Below are positions 37,231-45,604 of a DNA stretch of 64,000 bases, in pieces (position 1 is the first letter of the stretch; each line of letters opens with the position of its first letter). Position numbers and translations under genes: made by a program. Location of the stretch: contig NZ_RBZY01000010.1 in NCBI RefSeq assembly GCF_004022425.1, positions 1-64,000 of the forward strand. Reading direction: 5' to 3'. Below the pieces are notes generated by a model. It did not search any database, was not told where the DNA came from, and saw nothing but the letters and a program-made list of their open reading frames with translations. The DNA comes from Microbacterium enclense. GTDB lineage: Bacteria; Actinomycetota; Actinomycetes; Actinomycetales; Microbacteriaceae.

Positions 37231-39759
37231 ATGTCATTCCATGGGCGTGAACGAGAATTACAGGTGGCCGCTGCCCTCTGCAGCATGCAGGAGGGGGCGG
37301 CCTGCCTCTTCGTGGGAGACACGGGCAGCGGGAAGTCCGCGCTCGCGCGGGAGATCGCTCGGCGCTGCGACACCGCGGTCGTCGCGGTCAGCCCGACTGA
37401 GCGGATGTGGCCGCTGTCGGGACTTTCGGCGTTCGCGGCGGGGCTCGGAGGCACGCGCGGAACGGCGGTAGACGCGGTCCTCGCTCGCGGGAAGGACTGG
37501 CCGGAGCAGGTCCTCGCCGAGGAGGTGAGTCGCACGCTGCACCTCGTGCGCGAACAGCCGTGCGTCCTGGTGATCGACGACCTGGATGCCATGGACAGCG
37601 CGAGCCTGACCGTCCTCTCCTACGTCGGTGCGCGGCTGCGCGGGACGGGCGTTCGCGTGCTGGCGACGGTGCACACGCTGGAGGCGCGGCTCGATTTCGC
37701 GGGGGTCATGCACACGCAGATCGACGCGCTCTCGTTCGAGGAGTCGGTGGCGCTCGCGCGCGACGTCATCGGCCCCGGTACCAGCCCCGCCGTCCTGCAC
37801 CTGGTCGCCGCGTTCACTGGCGGCGACGCCGGACTCATCTCGCGGGTGCGCCTGACCCCCGCGGAGGCCTCCGGCGAGGCGGCGCTGCCGTTGCCCCTTC
37901 GCGTCGTCCACGATCCGGTGCGCCGCGCGAGAGGGCTGTCGCGGCCCGTGGCCGACCCGCAGGTGTCCGCCCTCCTGGACCTGTTGTCGGTGGGACCGGT
38001 GTACGCGTACGAGGCGATGCGTTCGGCCGGTGCCGAGATCGACGTCCAGGTCGACGCGCTGATCGACGCGGGGCTCGTGACCGTCAGCGAGGGTCTCACT
38101 CGGATCAGCGATCCGGCGACCCGCCTGCGCCACCACGCCGCGTTGACACCGGAGGACCGACGCCGGCTGCACGCCCGCGCGGCCTGCGATCACGCTGCCG
38201 GGACCGCATCGCGACTCTGGCACGAGAGCTTCCTCCGCCCCACCGAGGATCGGCTCGGTCTGCTCGCCGCCGCCGTCGACCTCGCCGTGAACGGTGACAC
38301 GCTCCCCGCGATCGAGTTCGCGGAGCGGGCACTGGCCGGCGACGTGGATGCGGTCCAGCGGGATCGCGGCCTCGTCGAGCTGAGCGACGCGCTGGTCCTC
38401 GGCGGACACGACCTGCTCGGACAGCACTATCTCGGCCGGGCCGTGGACACCGCCGCCGCGGACGTCCGTGTGCGTGCGGCCATCGCCGCCGTGCGCGCCG
38501 GCGCACGGGTCGACCACGTCATCCGCGACGCCCTCCCCGCGACGGTGGAGTGGGAGGACGATGCGATCGCGACCGAACGGCTGCTCTGCGAGAGCGCCGG
38601 TCTCCACATGTCGCGCGGCGAACTCGATCTCGCCGTCGAGCGCGTCCGTGCGATCGTGGAGCGGGAAGCAGCGACCGACGAAACGCTGGTGGTGGCCCGG
38701 ATCCTGCGGGAGATGGGGATGGTGGTGCCCGAAGATCTGGCGGCGGCCGCCGATCTCACCGCGGCTCTGGCGCCGGAGACGTCGATCGAGGTGGCGACCC
38801 TGACGGCGACGGCCCTCCTCCTGCACGAACGGTATGCCGACGTCCGCGGCGTCGCGCAGGCGCTCCTGAACCGTGCCCCTCGCCCCGCCCCGATGTGGCG
38901 GGAACGACTCCTGCGCACCGTCGTCAGCGCGGAAGTGCGCGGCGGCGATCCGGTCGCCGCCCGCCAGGCGGTGGCGGCATGGCGACGGGAGTGGCTGCCC
39001 GGACGCGGACCGGATGCGGCGCGCACCCTGCTGCTCGCGCAGGCGGCGGCGATCGACCCCGCCGACCGGACCACCGCCGACCTCGTTCGGCAGGGACGCG
39101 ACCTGAGCCGGCGGGAGGGCGCGCCCGCGCTTCTGCCGTTCTTCGCCGCGGTCGAGGGCAGTCTCGCACTGACCGAGGGACGTTACGACGACGCTGTGAA
39201 CAGCCTGCGGGCCGCGCAACAGGCGGCGCCGGGCGACGATCCGGCGTTCCTCCGCATCGCCGCGGACCTGATCGAGGCGCTGTGGCTCACTGAGCGCTTC
39301 GTCGAGGCCCGAGCCGAGCTGACGCGCCTGGAGCTGTCGCTGGCGTCGCGCCCCCGTCGCTGGACGACGCTCGCGGTGGCGCGTTCGCACGCCGTGTGCC
39401 GGTCCGGTCGCGACGGGCGACGCGCCTTCGCCGAGGCAGAGGCCATCTACCGCAGCGATGATTCCCCCTACGAATACGCGCGGCTGCGCTCCGCGCAGGA
39501 ACGGTTCCTGCCCGCGCGCGAGGGCATTCGCGGCCCCGGGCCGAGCCAGCGCGACGCGCTCGCGGGCACAGACTTCACGACCGACGAGCAGGACGTCATC
39601 GTCCTGGTCGAGCAGGGGCTCCGCAACCGCGACATCGCCTCGACGCTGTTCATCTCGTTGCGCTCGGTGGAACTGCGTCTCACGCGCATCTACCGCAAGC
39701 TCGGTGTCGGTTCACGCGCTCAGCTCGTGGCCCACCTCCACGGTGCGGCCTCGGCCTGA
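37231..39759 (+). CDS. Large ATP-binding LuxR-family regulator (LAL)
   Basis: An 842-residue regulator from ATG 37231 (GGGAG nearby). The N-terminus is an AAA/STAND-like ATPase with Walker A GDTGSGKS (29-36) and Walker B CVLVIDDLD (111-119). A long helical, TPR-like middle follows. The C-terminal LuxR helix-turn-helix (about 785-840) has DEQDVIVLVEQGLRNRDIA and SVELRLTRIYRKLGV. LALs respond to metabolites and often control sugar or polysaccharide genes; MalT is the known model. Here it neighbours an exopolysaccharide locus and may control it. Its 3' end overlaps the convergent glycosyltransferase gene by 48 bases. Confidence 0.9.
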   Translation: MSFHGRERELQVAAALCSMQEGAACLFVGDTGSGKSALAREIARRCDTAVVAVSPTERMWPLSGLSAFAAGLGGTRGTAVDAVLARGKDWPEQVLAEEVSRTLHLVREQPCVLVIDDLDAMDSASLTVLSYVGARLRGTGVRVLATVHTLEARLDFAGVMHTQIDALSFEESVALARDVIGPGTSPAVLHLVAAFTGGDAGLISRVRLTPAEASGEAALPLPLRVVHDPVRRARGLSRPVADPQVSALLDLLSVGPVYAYEAMRSAGAEIDVQVDALIDAGLVTVSEGLTRISDPATRLRHHAALTPEDRRRLHARAACDHAAGTASRLWHESFLRPTEDRLGLLAAAVDLAVNGDTLPAIEFAERALAGDVDAVQRDRGLVELSDALVLGGHDLLGQHYLGRAVDTAAADVRVRAAIAAVRAGARVDHVIRDALPATVEWEDDAIATERLLCESAGLHMSRGELDLAVERVRAIVEREAATDETLVVARILREMGMVVPEDLAAAADLTAALAPETSIEVATLTATALLLHERYADVRGVAQALLNRAPRPAPMWRERLLRTVVSAEVRGGDPVAARQAVAAWRREWLPGRGPDAARTLLLAQAAAIDPADRTTADLVRQGRDLSRREGAPALLPFFAAVEGSLALTEGRYDDAVNSLRAAQQAAPGDDPAFLRIAADLIEALWLTERFVEARAELTRLELSLASRPRRWTTLAVARSHAVCRSGRDGRRAFAEAEAIYRSDDSPYEYARLRSAQERFLPAREGIRGPGPSQRDALAGTDFTTDEQDVIVLVEQGLRNRDIASTLFISLRSVELRLTRIYRKLGVGSRAQLVAHLHGAASA

Positions 39760-41079
39760 TCCCGACCGGCGCGAGAACGCGGCCGTCTCCACCCCGTCGT
39801 GGTCATCGGCGCGGGCGATCTGAGCTACCGACCGACGGTCGGGACTCTTCCACCGGCCATCCGACGGTCGTCCGAGCGCCGCCAACAGCGCCCGCAGGCA
39901 CAGCACCGCATCCCAGACGCGCAGGAGCGGAAACAACACCATGGTGGGGTGCGGACGCCGTGGGGCGACCGCGCAGAAGAACACGGTCATCATCGTGTCC
40001 ACGAAGAGGAGCCCGACCAGGAACGGCACCGCGGGGAGGGCCGCGGCCACCGCCTCGGCGACATCGGCCGCGGGTCCGCTCAGCACCCGGCTCGCAATGG
40101 CGGCGAGCGCCGCCAGCAGCAGCAGAGGGACGACGGCCGCCAGCACGAGGCTGGCCACCACGGTCTCGGTCGCGAACACGCCCACCGACGTCCAGAACAG
40201 CCCCGGACGGATGCCGTGGCGCCGCACCGTCTGCCAGAAGCCCAGGCTCCACCGGCGCATCTGCGCCGAGTAGTCGCGGAACACGGCGGGGTCCTGGGTC
40301 TCGGCGATGGCGCAATCGGGATGGAACGCGATACGGCCCAGCCGCTTCGCGTGCACCTCGAAGGTCATGTTGAAGTCCTCGATGGACAGCCCGGGCGCAT
40401 CGATGTCGATGCGATCGAGCACGTCGGTGCGATACAGGCTGGCGAAGCCCGGGACGATGGCGACGGCGTCGGCGGAGCGCGCCGCCTGTCCGAACTTGTG
40501 GAGGTACTGGGTGCAGATGTACGTGCGTTCCCTGTAGGACGTCAGCAGGCGTCCCCCGCGCGTCGCGGGGACGTCCGCGGCCGTCGTCGCGCGTCCCGCG
40601 ACGGCGACCACGCTCGGGTCGGTGAACAGGGGCAGGCCCGTGCGCAGGTAGTCCCGGCGCGGCCGGGAATCGGCATCCAGAAGGAGGAGGAGAGGGAACC
40701 GCTCGGGGATGCGGAACCGCTGCAGCCCCGCGCGGATGGCTCCGGCCTTGCCGCGGTTCGGGGACAGGTCCCACGCGGTCGCGCCCGCATCCCGGGCGCG
40801 CTCGACCGTGGCGTCGTGCGAGCCGTCCGAGACGACGAAGACGTTCTGGCCGGGCACGAGGGCGCGGGCGGCGGCCACCGCATCCGCGATGACGAGCTCC
40901 TCGTCGTGCGCGGCGATGAGGATCGCCACCTCCGCCGGGCGGAAGTACATCGACGGCGAGAGGAGCCGGGGGCTGGTCCGCCGCTCGGCGAGGAGACGAG
41001 CGACGGCCACCGTGCCCCACACCAGGGTGGACACGCCGATCGTGCAGACAGCGACGACGAAGACGAGCGCGGCGGTCAT
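39712..41079 (-). CDS. Processive family 2 glycosyltransferase (membrane polysaccharide synthase)
   Basis: A 455-residue GT2 enzyme from ATG 41079 (GGAAGGG upstream). An N-terminal membrane helix (about 4-28) precedes the catalytic domain with IAAHDEE (56-62), VVSDGSHD (82-89), the metal-binding DADS (135-138), IEDFNM (233-238) and QMRRW (273-277). The Q/RxxRW motif is shared by processive synthases such as hyaluronan, PNAG (PgaC) and NodC enzymes. Helices at about 295-330 and 345-385 form the translocation channel region. It probably makes and exports a beta-linked polymer. The polar tail overlaps the LAL gene on the other strand. Confidence 0.88.
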   Translation of the reverse strand: MTAALVFVVAVCTIGVSTLVWGTVAVARLLAERRTSPRLLSPSMYFRPAEVAILIAAHDEELVIADAVAAARALVPGQNVFVVSDGSHDATVERARDAGATAWDLSPNRGKAGAIRAGLQRFRIPERFPLLLLLDADSRPRRDYLRTGLPLFTDPSVVAVAGRATTAADVPATRGGRLLTSYRERTYICTQYLHKFGQAARSADAVAIVPGFASLYRTDVLDRIDIDAPGLSIEDFNMTFEVHAKRLGRIAFHPDCAIAETQDPAVFRDYSAQMRRWSLGFWQTVRRHGIRPGLFWTSVGVFATETVVASLVLAAVVPLLLLAALAAIASRVLSGPAADVAEAVAAALPAVPFLVGLLFVDTMMTVFFCAVAPRRPHPTMVLFPLLRVWDAVLCLRALLAALGRPSDGRWKSPDRRSVAQIARADDHDGVETAAFSRRSGSGRGRTVEVGHELSA

Positions 41080-41145
41080 GGCATCCCTTCCTCCACCGGC
41101 GGGCTGGCACGACCGTACGCGCTCCTCCGCGCGGCGGCTGCCGCA

Positions 41146-41207
41146 GAACCCGCACGGGAGCGTGCGGGTTCCCGCACATCGGCCTGCGGGACGCGGCATC
41201 CCGCAGG
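41146..41207. promoter_or_regulatory. Two hairpins between the synthase and UDP-sugar dehydrogenase genes
   Basis: In the 286-base divergent region, GAACCCGCAC (41146-41155) pairs with GTGCGGGTTC (41162-41171), and CCTGCGGGA (41183-41191) pairs with TCCCGCAGG (41199-41207). Both are perfect. They may be operators or leader structures of the polysaccharide locus. The rest of this gap shows nothing I can name. Confidence 0.45.
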
Positions 41208-41365
41208 ATCGGCCGGGAGCGCTTGACCGCCCCGGTGGCGCGGCGGAGGGTGGGCGGCGGATCAGCAGCGACGCTCGATCGGCTGCCTCGTCCGGAACAC
41301 CCGAATGTCCCGCGACCGCGGCCCAGAGCGCCGACGATCGTGGGGCCCCCGCTAGGAGGATGACG

Positions 41366-42697
41366 ATGTCCACACTCGATCTACGTGTTGCTGCTCCGCC
41401 CGTCGCAGCTGCGCCGAAGCCGGTCGCTCCGGCGCTGTTCGACTTCGATATCGCGATCGTGGGGCTCGGCTACGTCGGGCTTCCCACCGCCCTGGCGTAT
41501 CGGGCCAGCGGTTCCCGTGTCCTGGCTCTGGATGCCTCGTCCCGCCGACTCCGCACCATCGCCGCGCGGGGAGCCGACCTGATCGATTCGGACCGCGAGC
41601 GCCTCGAGGCCGCTCTGCGCAGCCCGCGCGATTTCCGCCTCACCAGTGATGCGTCGGAGCTCACCCGCGCGGCGGCGATCGTCGTGTGCGTCCCCACCCC
41701 GGTCGACCATCAGCAGGTCCCGGACCTCGCCCCGTTGCGGTCCGCGTGCGCCACCGTCGTCGCCGCGGCCCGCCCCGGCCAGCTCATCATGCTGACGTCC
41801 ACGACCTACGTCGGCTGCACCCATGACCTCGTCGAACAGCCCCTTCGCGAGCGCGGGTTCGACGTGGGGCGCGACGTGTTCGTCACGTTCAGCGCCGAAC
41901 GGATCGACCCCGGCAACGTCGGCTTCGCGCAGGAGGCCGTCCCCCGTGTCGTGGGCGGTGCCACGCCGCAGTGCCAGGAACAGGGAGTGCGGCTGCTCTC
42001 GCAGTACGCGGCCCGCGTGCATCCGGTGTCGAGCCTGGCGTCGGCGGAGATGACGAAACTGCTCGAGAACACCTTCCGCGCCGTGAACATCGCCCTGGCC
42101 AACGAGTTCGCCGACATCTGCGGAGCTCTCGACGTTCCGGTGACCGAGGTGATCGAGGCCGCCAGCACCAAGCCCTACGGGTTCATGGCGTTCTACCCGG
42201 GCCCGGGGGTGGGGGGTCACTGCATCCCCTGCGATCCGCACTACCTCCTGTGGCAGCTGAAAGCCCTGCACGTGGATGCCGGAGTGATCACCGAGGCGAT
42301 GACGCGGATCGCCGCGCGACCTCGTCGTGTGGTCGACCGCGTCCGCGACGTGCTGGGACGCGCGGGGAAGGGGACGCTCGGCGCCCGCGTGCTCGTCGTC
42401 GGCGTCACGTACAAACCCGACGTCGCCGACCTCCGGGAATCGCCCGCCCTCGAGATCATCGACGGCCTCATCGACGCCGGCGCCGAGGTCCAGTACGTCG
42501 ACACGCACGCCCCGCACATCCATCTCGATTCCGGCCGCGAACGGGATTCCCTCGCGGATCCGGCGGCATTCCACCCCGACATCGTCCTCGTCCACACGCG
42601 TCACCACGACTGCGATCTCGGCTGGCTGGACGGCGACGCCGTCGTCCTGGACGGCACGTACCGCAGCTCCGACATCGCCGGGCGGGTGCTGCTGTGA
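41366..42697 (+). CDS. UDP-sugar 6-dehydrogenase (UDP-GlcNAc/WbpA-like)
   Basis: 443 residues from ATG 41366, six bases after AGGAGG (an ATG at 41360 abuts the SD and is unlikely). The NAD fold has IVGLGYVGLP (31-40). The catalytic Cys (about 286) lies in YPGPGVGGHCIPCDPHYL, and VTYKPDVADLRESPAL marks the C-terminal UDP-binding domain. KPYGFMAFYPGPG is closest to UDP-N-acetylhexosamine dehydrogenases such as WbpA/WbpO, so the product is probably a UDP-N-acetyl-hexosaminuronate. UDP-glucose as substrate cannot be excluded. Its stop overlaps the epimerase start. Confidence 0.88.
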   Translation: MSTLDLRVAAPPVAAAPKPVAPALFDFDIAIVGLGYVGLPTALAYRASGSRVLALDASSRRLRTIAARGADLIDSDRERLEAALRSPRDFRLTSDASELTRAAAIVVCVPTPVDHQQVPDLAPLRSACATVVAAARPGQLIMLTSTTYVGCTHDLVEQPLRERGFDVGRDVFVTFSAERIDPGNVGFAQEAVPRVVGGATPQCQEQGVRLLSQYAARVHPVSSLASAEMTKLLENTFRAVNIALANEFADICGALDVPVTEVIEAASTKPYGFMAFYPGPGVGGHCIPCDPHYLLWQLKALHVDAGVITEAMTRIAARPRRVVDRVRDVLGRAGKGTLGARVLVVGVTYKPDVADLRESPALEIIDGLIDAGAEVQYVDTHAPHIHLDSGRERDSLADPAAFHPDIVLVHTRHHDCDLGWLDGDAVVLDGTYRSSDIAGRVLL

Positions 42698-43758
42698 GCG
42701 GCGTCCCGATCTACCCGCCGGCCGACACCACCACCCACCGCACGCTCGTCACCGGTGGAGCGGGGTTCGTCGGGAGCCACCTCGTCGAGCACCTCCTGGC
42801 CCTGGGGGATGAGGTCGTCGTTCTCGACGATCTGTCGACCGGGTCGGCGCGCAATCTCGCCGGTGCCGCGGAGAACCCGCGTCTGCAGATGATGGACGGA
42901 TCGATCCTGAACACCAAGACCGTGGGTCAGGCGATGGAGTCCTGCGACCGTGTGTTCCACCTCGCCGCCGCCGTCGGGGTGAAGCTCATCGTGGAGCAGC
43001 CGCTGCGGGGCCTGCGCATCAACATCCACGGTACCGAGAACGTGCTCACCGCCGCGATCGAGCGGCAGGCCTCGGTGCTGCTGGTCTCCACCAGCGAGGT
43101 CTACGGAAAGAACACCGCCGATCGTCTGCGCGAGGACTCCGACCGCATCCTCGGCGACCCTCTCCTGTCCCGCTGGACCTACGCCGGCGCGAAGGGAATC
43201 GACGAGGCCTTCGCGAAGGCCTACTGCGACCAGGAGGGTCTCGACGTCGCGATCGTCCGGCTGTTCAACACCGTGGGTCCGCGGCAGACGGGGCGCTACG
43301 GCATGGTCTTCCCGAACCTCGTCGGACAGGCGCTCCGCGGGCACCCGCTCACGGTGTTCGGCGACGGGAAGCAGACCCGGTGCTTCTCGGCGGTGGAGGA
43401 CGTCGTGCCGGCGATGGTCCGGATCGAACGCGACCCGCGTGCCCGAGGGCAGGCGTACAACCTCGGCGGCGCCCGCGAGATCTCGATCCTCGACCTCGCC
43501 CGGGAGATCATCCGCACCCTCGACAGCCGGAGCGACATCGAGCTGATCCCCTACGACCAGGCCTACGCGCCCGGTTTCGAGGACATGCGGCGCCGGGTGC
43601 CCGACAACAGCAAGGCGAATGCGCTCGTGGGATACGAACCGCAGACCTCGCTCACGACGACGATCCTGCGCGTCGCCGCGGATCTGCTCGCCCGCGAGCG
43701 ACTCTCCTCCGACGCCATGCCCCTGGTCGGGACGGGCGCCCTCCGCGGGGTGCTCTGA
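42694..43758 (+). CDS. NAD-dependent nucleotide-sugar epimerase/dehydratase
   Basis: A 354-residue extended SDR enzyme from GTG 42694. It has TGGAGFVG (20-27), Ser in STSEVYG and the catalytic Tyr163/Lys167 in YAGAK. RLFNTVGPRQTGRYGMVFP and FGDGKQTRCF are typical of UDP-sugar 4-epimerases and UDP-uronate decarboxylases. It follows the dehydrogenase with a 4-base overlap, so it may act on the UDP-uronate just made, for example as a C4-epimerase. The exact reaction is open. Confidence 0.85.
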   Translation: MSGVPIYPPADTTTHRTLVTGGAGFVGSHLVEHLLALGDEVVVLDDLSTGSARNLAGAAENPRLQMMDGSILNTKTVGQAMESCDRVFHLAAAVGVKLIVEQPLRGLRINIHGTENVLTAAIERQASVLLVSTSEVYGKNTADRLREDSDRILGDPLLSRWTYAGAKGIDEAFAKAYCDQEGLDVAIVRLFNTVGPRQTGRYGMVFPNLVGQALRGHPLTVFGDGKQTRCFSAVEDVVPAMVRIERDPRARGQAYNLGGAREISILDLAREIIRTLDSRSDIELIPYDQAYAPGFEDMRRRVPDNSKANALVGYEPQTSLTTTILRVAADLLARERLSSDAMPLVGTGALRGVL

Positions 43759-45560
43759 TGTGCGGGATCACGGCGTTCCGCGGCCCGTCGGCGGCGACCC
43801 GCGCCCATGAGGCCCTGGCCCGGTTGGAGTACCGGGGCTACGACTCCGCCGGGATCGCCGCCCGCCGGTCCGACGGAACCGCCGTCCACGTGCGCACCCT
43901 CAGCGGTGTCGCCGCGCTCGTGATGGGCCTGGAGAGGGACCCGGATGCCACGACCGCGGCGATCGGTCACACCCGGTGGGCCACGCACGGCGGAGTGAGC
44001 GAGCGCAACGCTCACCCGCTGGAGGACTGCGGCGGGCGGCTCTACGTCGTGCACAACGGCATCATCGAGAACGCCGACGTCCTCCGGGAGCGGCTGCGTT
44101 CGGCCGGCCACCGCCTGGCGACCGACGTCGACACCGAGGTGGTCGTTCACCTGCTCGAGGAAGCGGTGAGCGTCGGCTTGGACCTCGGTCGAGCGCTCGC
44201 CGACACCGCCGCCCTCATGGAGGGCTCCTGGGCCGTCGTCGTGTTGGACACCCGGACCGGTGCGCTCGCCGGCACGGCCCACGGTTCACCGCTGATCCTG
44301 GCCGACACGGGCGACGGCGTGTACCTCGCCAGCGATGTCGGGGCGGTGGCCCCGTTCGTGTCCGCCTTCCGAGTCCTCGAGGACGACGACGTGGTCGACA
44401 TCGACGCCGAGGGCACCCGGTGGCATCGTGCGGGTGGCAGCCGTCGCCCGCGCGGACTGTGGCCGGTTCCCGCGATCTCGCTCCTGGCCAGCAGCGGACG
44501 GCACACCGACCACATGGGCAATGAGATCGACGAGCAGCCGATCGTCGCTCGTCGCGTGCTCGATGCCCTCTCCCCCGGCATCCGCGACGGAGCGCTCTGG
44601 AATCGGTTGGGTCTTCCTCCCCTGGAGAACGTCGATCGCGTCGCCGTCCTCGGCTGCGGGACGTCGCTGCATGCCGGACGTGCACTCGCCGGGGTGTTCG
44701 CGAGGGCGGGGCACCTCCCCACTCGCGCACTGACCGCGAGCGAGGCCGGGCACGAGGTGTGGGAGCCGCGCACCCTCGTCGTGGCGATGAGCCAGTCCGG
44801 CGAGACCGCCGACGTTCTGCGCGCGCTCGACGGGCTGCCCTCCGGGCACGCGACGGTCCTGGCTCTCACGAACAACACCGCGTCCTCGCTCGCGCGCCGG
44901 GCCGATGCCGTGATCGACTGCCTCGCGGGCCCGGAGATCGGCGTCGCGGCCACGAAGACATTCGTCGCCCAGGTTCTCACGGGTGCGTGCGTCGCCCTGT
45001 CCGGGCTGTGGTCGTCGCCGCGCGCGGACGCGGCCACGCTCGAAGCGGATTTCACCGCCCTCGCGGGAACGCCCGACGCCCTGTCCGGTGCCCTGCACGC
45101 CTGGCGGGACCGCGCCGCGGAGCTGGCGGGCGATCTCGTCACGGCATCCGGCTTCCTCTTCCTCGGGCGCGGCGCGGGCCTGGTCTACGCGGCCGAGGGC
45201 GCCCTGAAGCTCAAGGAGCTGTCCTACCGCTGGGCCGAGCCTCACGCCGCCGGCGAGCTCAAGCACGGCCCGCTGGCCCTCGTGGATGCCGGCACCCCCG
45301 TGTTCGTCGTCGACGACGGCGACCCGCGGCTCGACGTCGACATCGCCGAGGTCCAGGCCCGCGCTGGTCGCGTGATACGTGTGGGCGAACGTTCGCTCCG
45401 TGTGGGAGGGCTGGAGCTTCAGCTGCCCCGACGCGGCCCGTCATGGGGACCGTTGGAGTCCGTGATCCCGCTGCAGCTGTTCGCCCGAGAGCTCGCGCTG
45501 CGACTCGAGCGCAACGTCGACAAGCCGCGCAACCTCGCCAAGTCGGTGACCGTCGCATGA
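43758..45560 (+). CDS. glmS: Glutamine--fructose-6-phosphate aminotransferase, cluster paralogue
   Basis: A 600-residue GlmS-type enzyme. The N-terminus MCGITAFRG supplies the catalytic Cys for glutamine hydrolysis; HTRWATHG and VHNGIIEN complete the glutaminase domain. Two SIS domains follow (CGTSLHAGR, MSQSGETADVLRAL) and the tail ends DKPRNLAKSVTV. It makes glucosamine-6-phosphate for UDP-GlcNAc. Its place inside the polysaccharide operon, overlapping the epimerase stop by one base, suggests a dedicated amino-sugar supply beside a housekeeping copy elsewhere, which this window does not show. Confidence 0.9.
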   Translation: MCGITAFRGPSAATRAHEALARLEYRGYDSAGIAARRSDGTAVHVRTLSGVAALVMGLERDPDATTAAIGHTRWATHGGVSERNAHPLEDCGGRLYVVHNGIIENADVLRERLRSAGHRLATDVDTEVVVHLLEEAVSVGLDLGRALADTAALMEGSWAVVVLDTRTGALAGTAHGSPLILADTGDGVYLASDVGAVAPFVSAFRVLEDDDVVDIDAEGTRWHRAGGSRRPRGLWPVPAISLLASSGRHTDHMGNEIDEQPIVARRVLDALSPGIRDGALWNRLGLPPLENVDRVAVLGCGTSLHAGRALAGVFARAGHLPTRALTASEAGHEVWEPRTLVVAMSQSGETADVLRALDGLPSGHATVLALTNNTASSLARRADAVIDCLAGPEIGVAATKTFVAQVLTGACVALSGLWSSPRADAATLEADFTALAGTPDALSGALHAWRDRAAELAGDLVTASGFLFLGRGAGLVYAAEGALKLKELSYRWAEPHAAGELKHGPLALVDAGTPVFVVDDGDPRLDVDIAEVQARAGRVIRVGERSLRVGGLELQLPRRGPSWGPLESVIPLQLFARELALRLERNVDKPRNLAKSVTVA

Positions 45561-45604
45561 CCGAACCGGCGGCGCGCCCGTCACGCCCGAGAAAGGTCCT
45601 GCCC

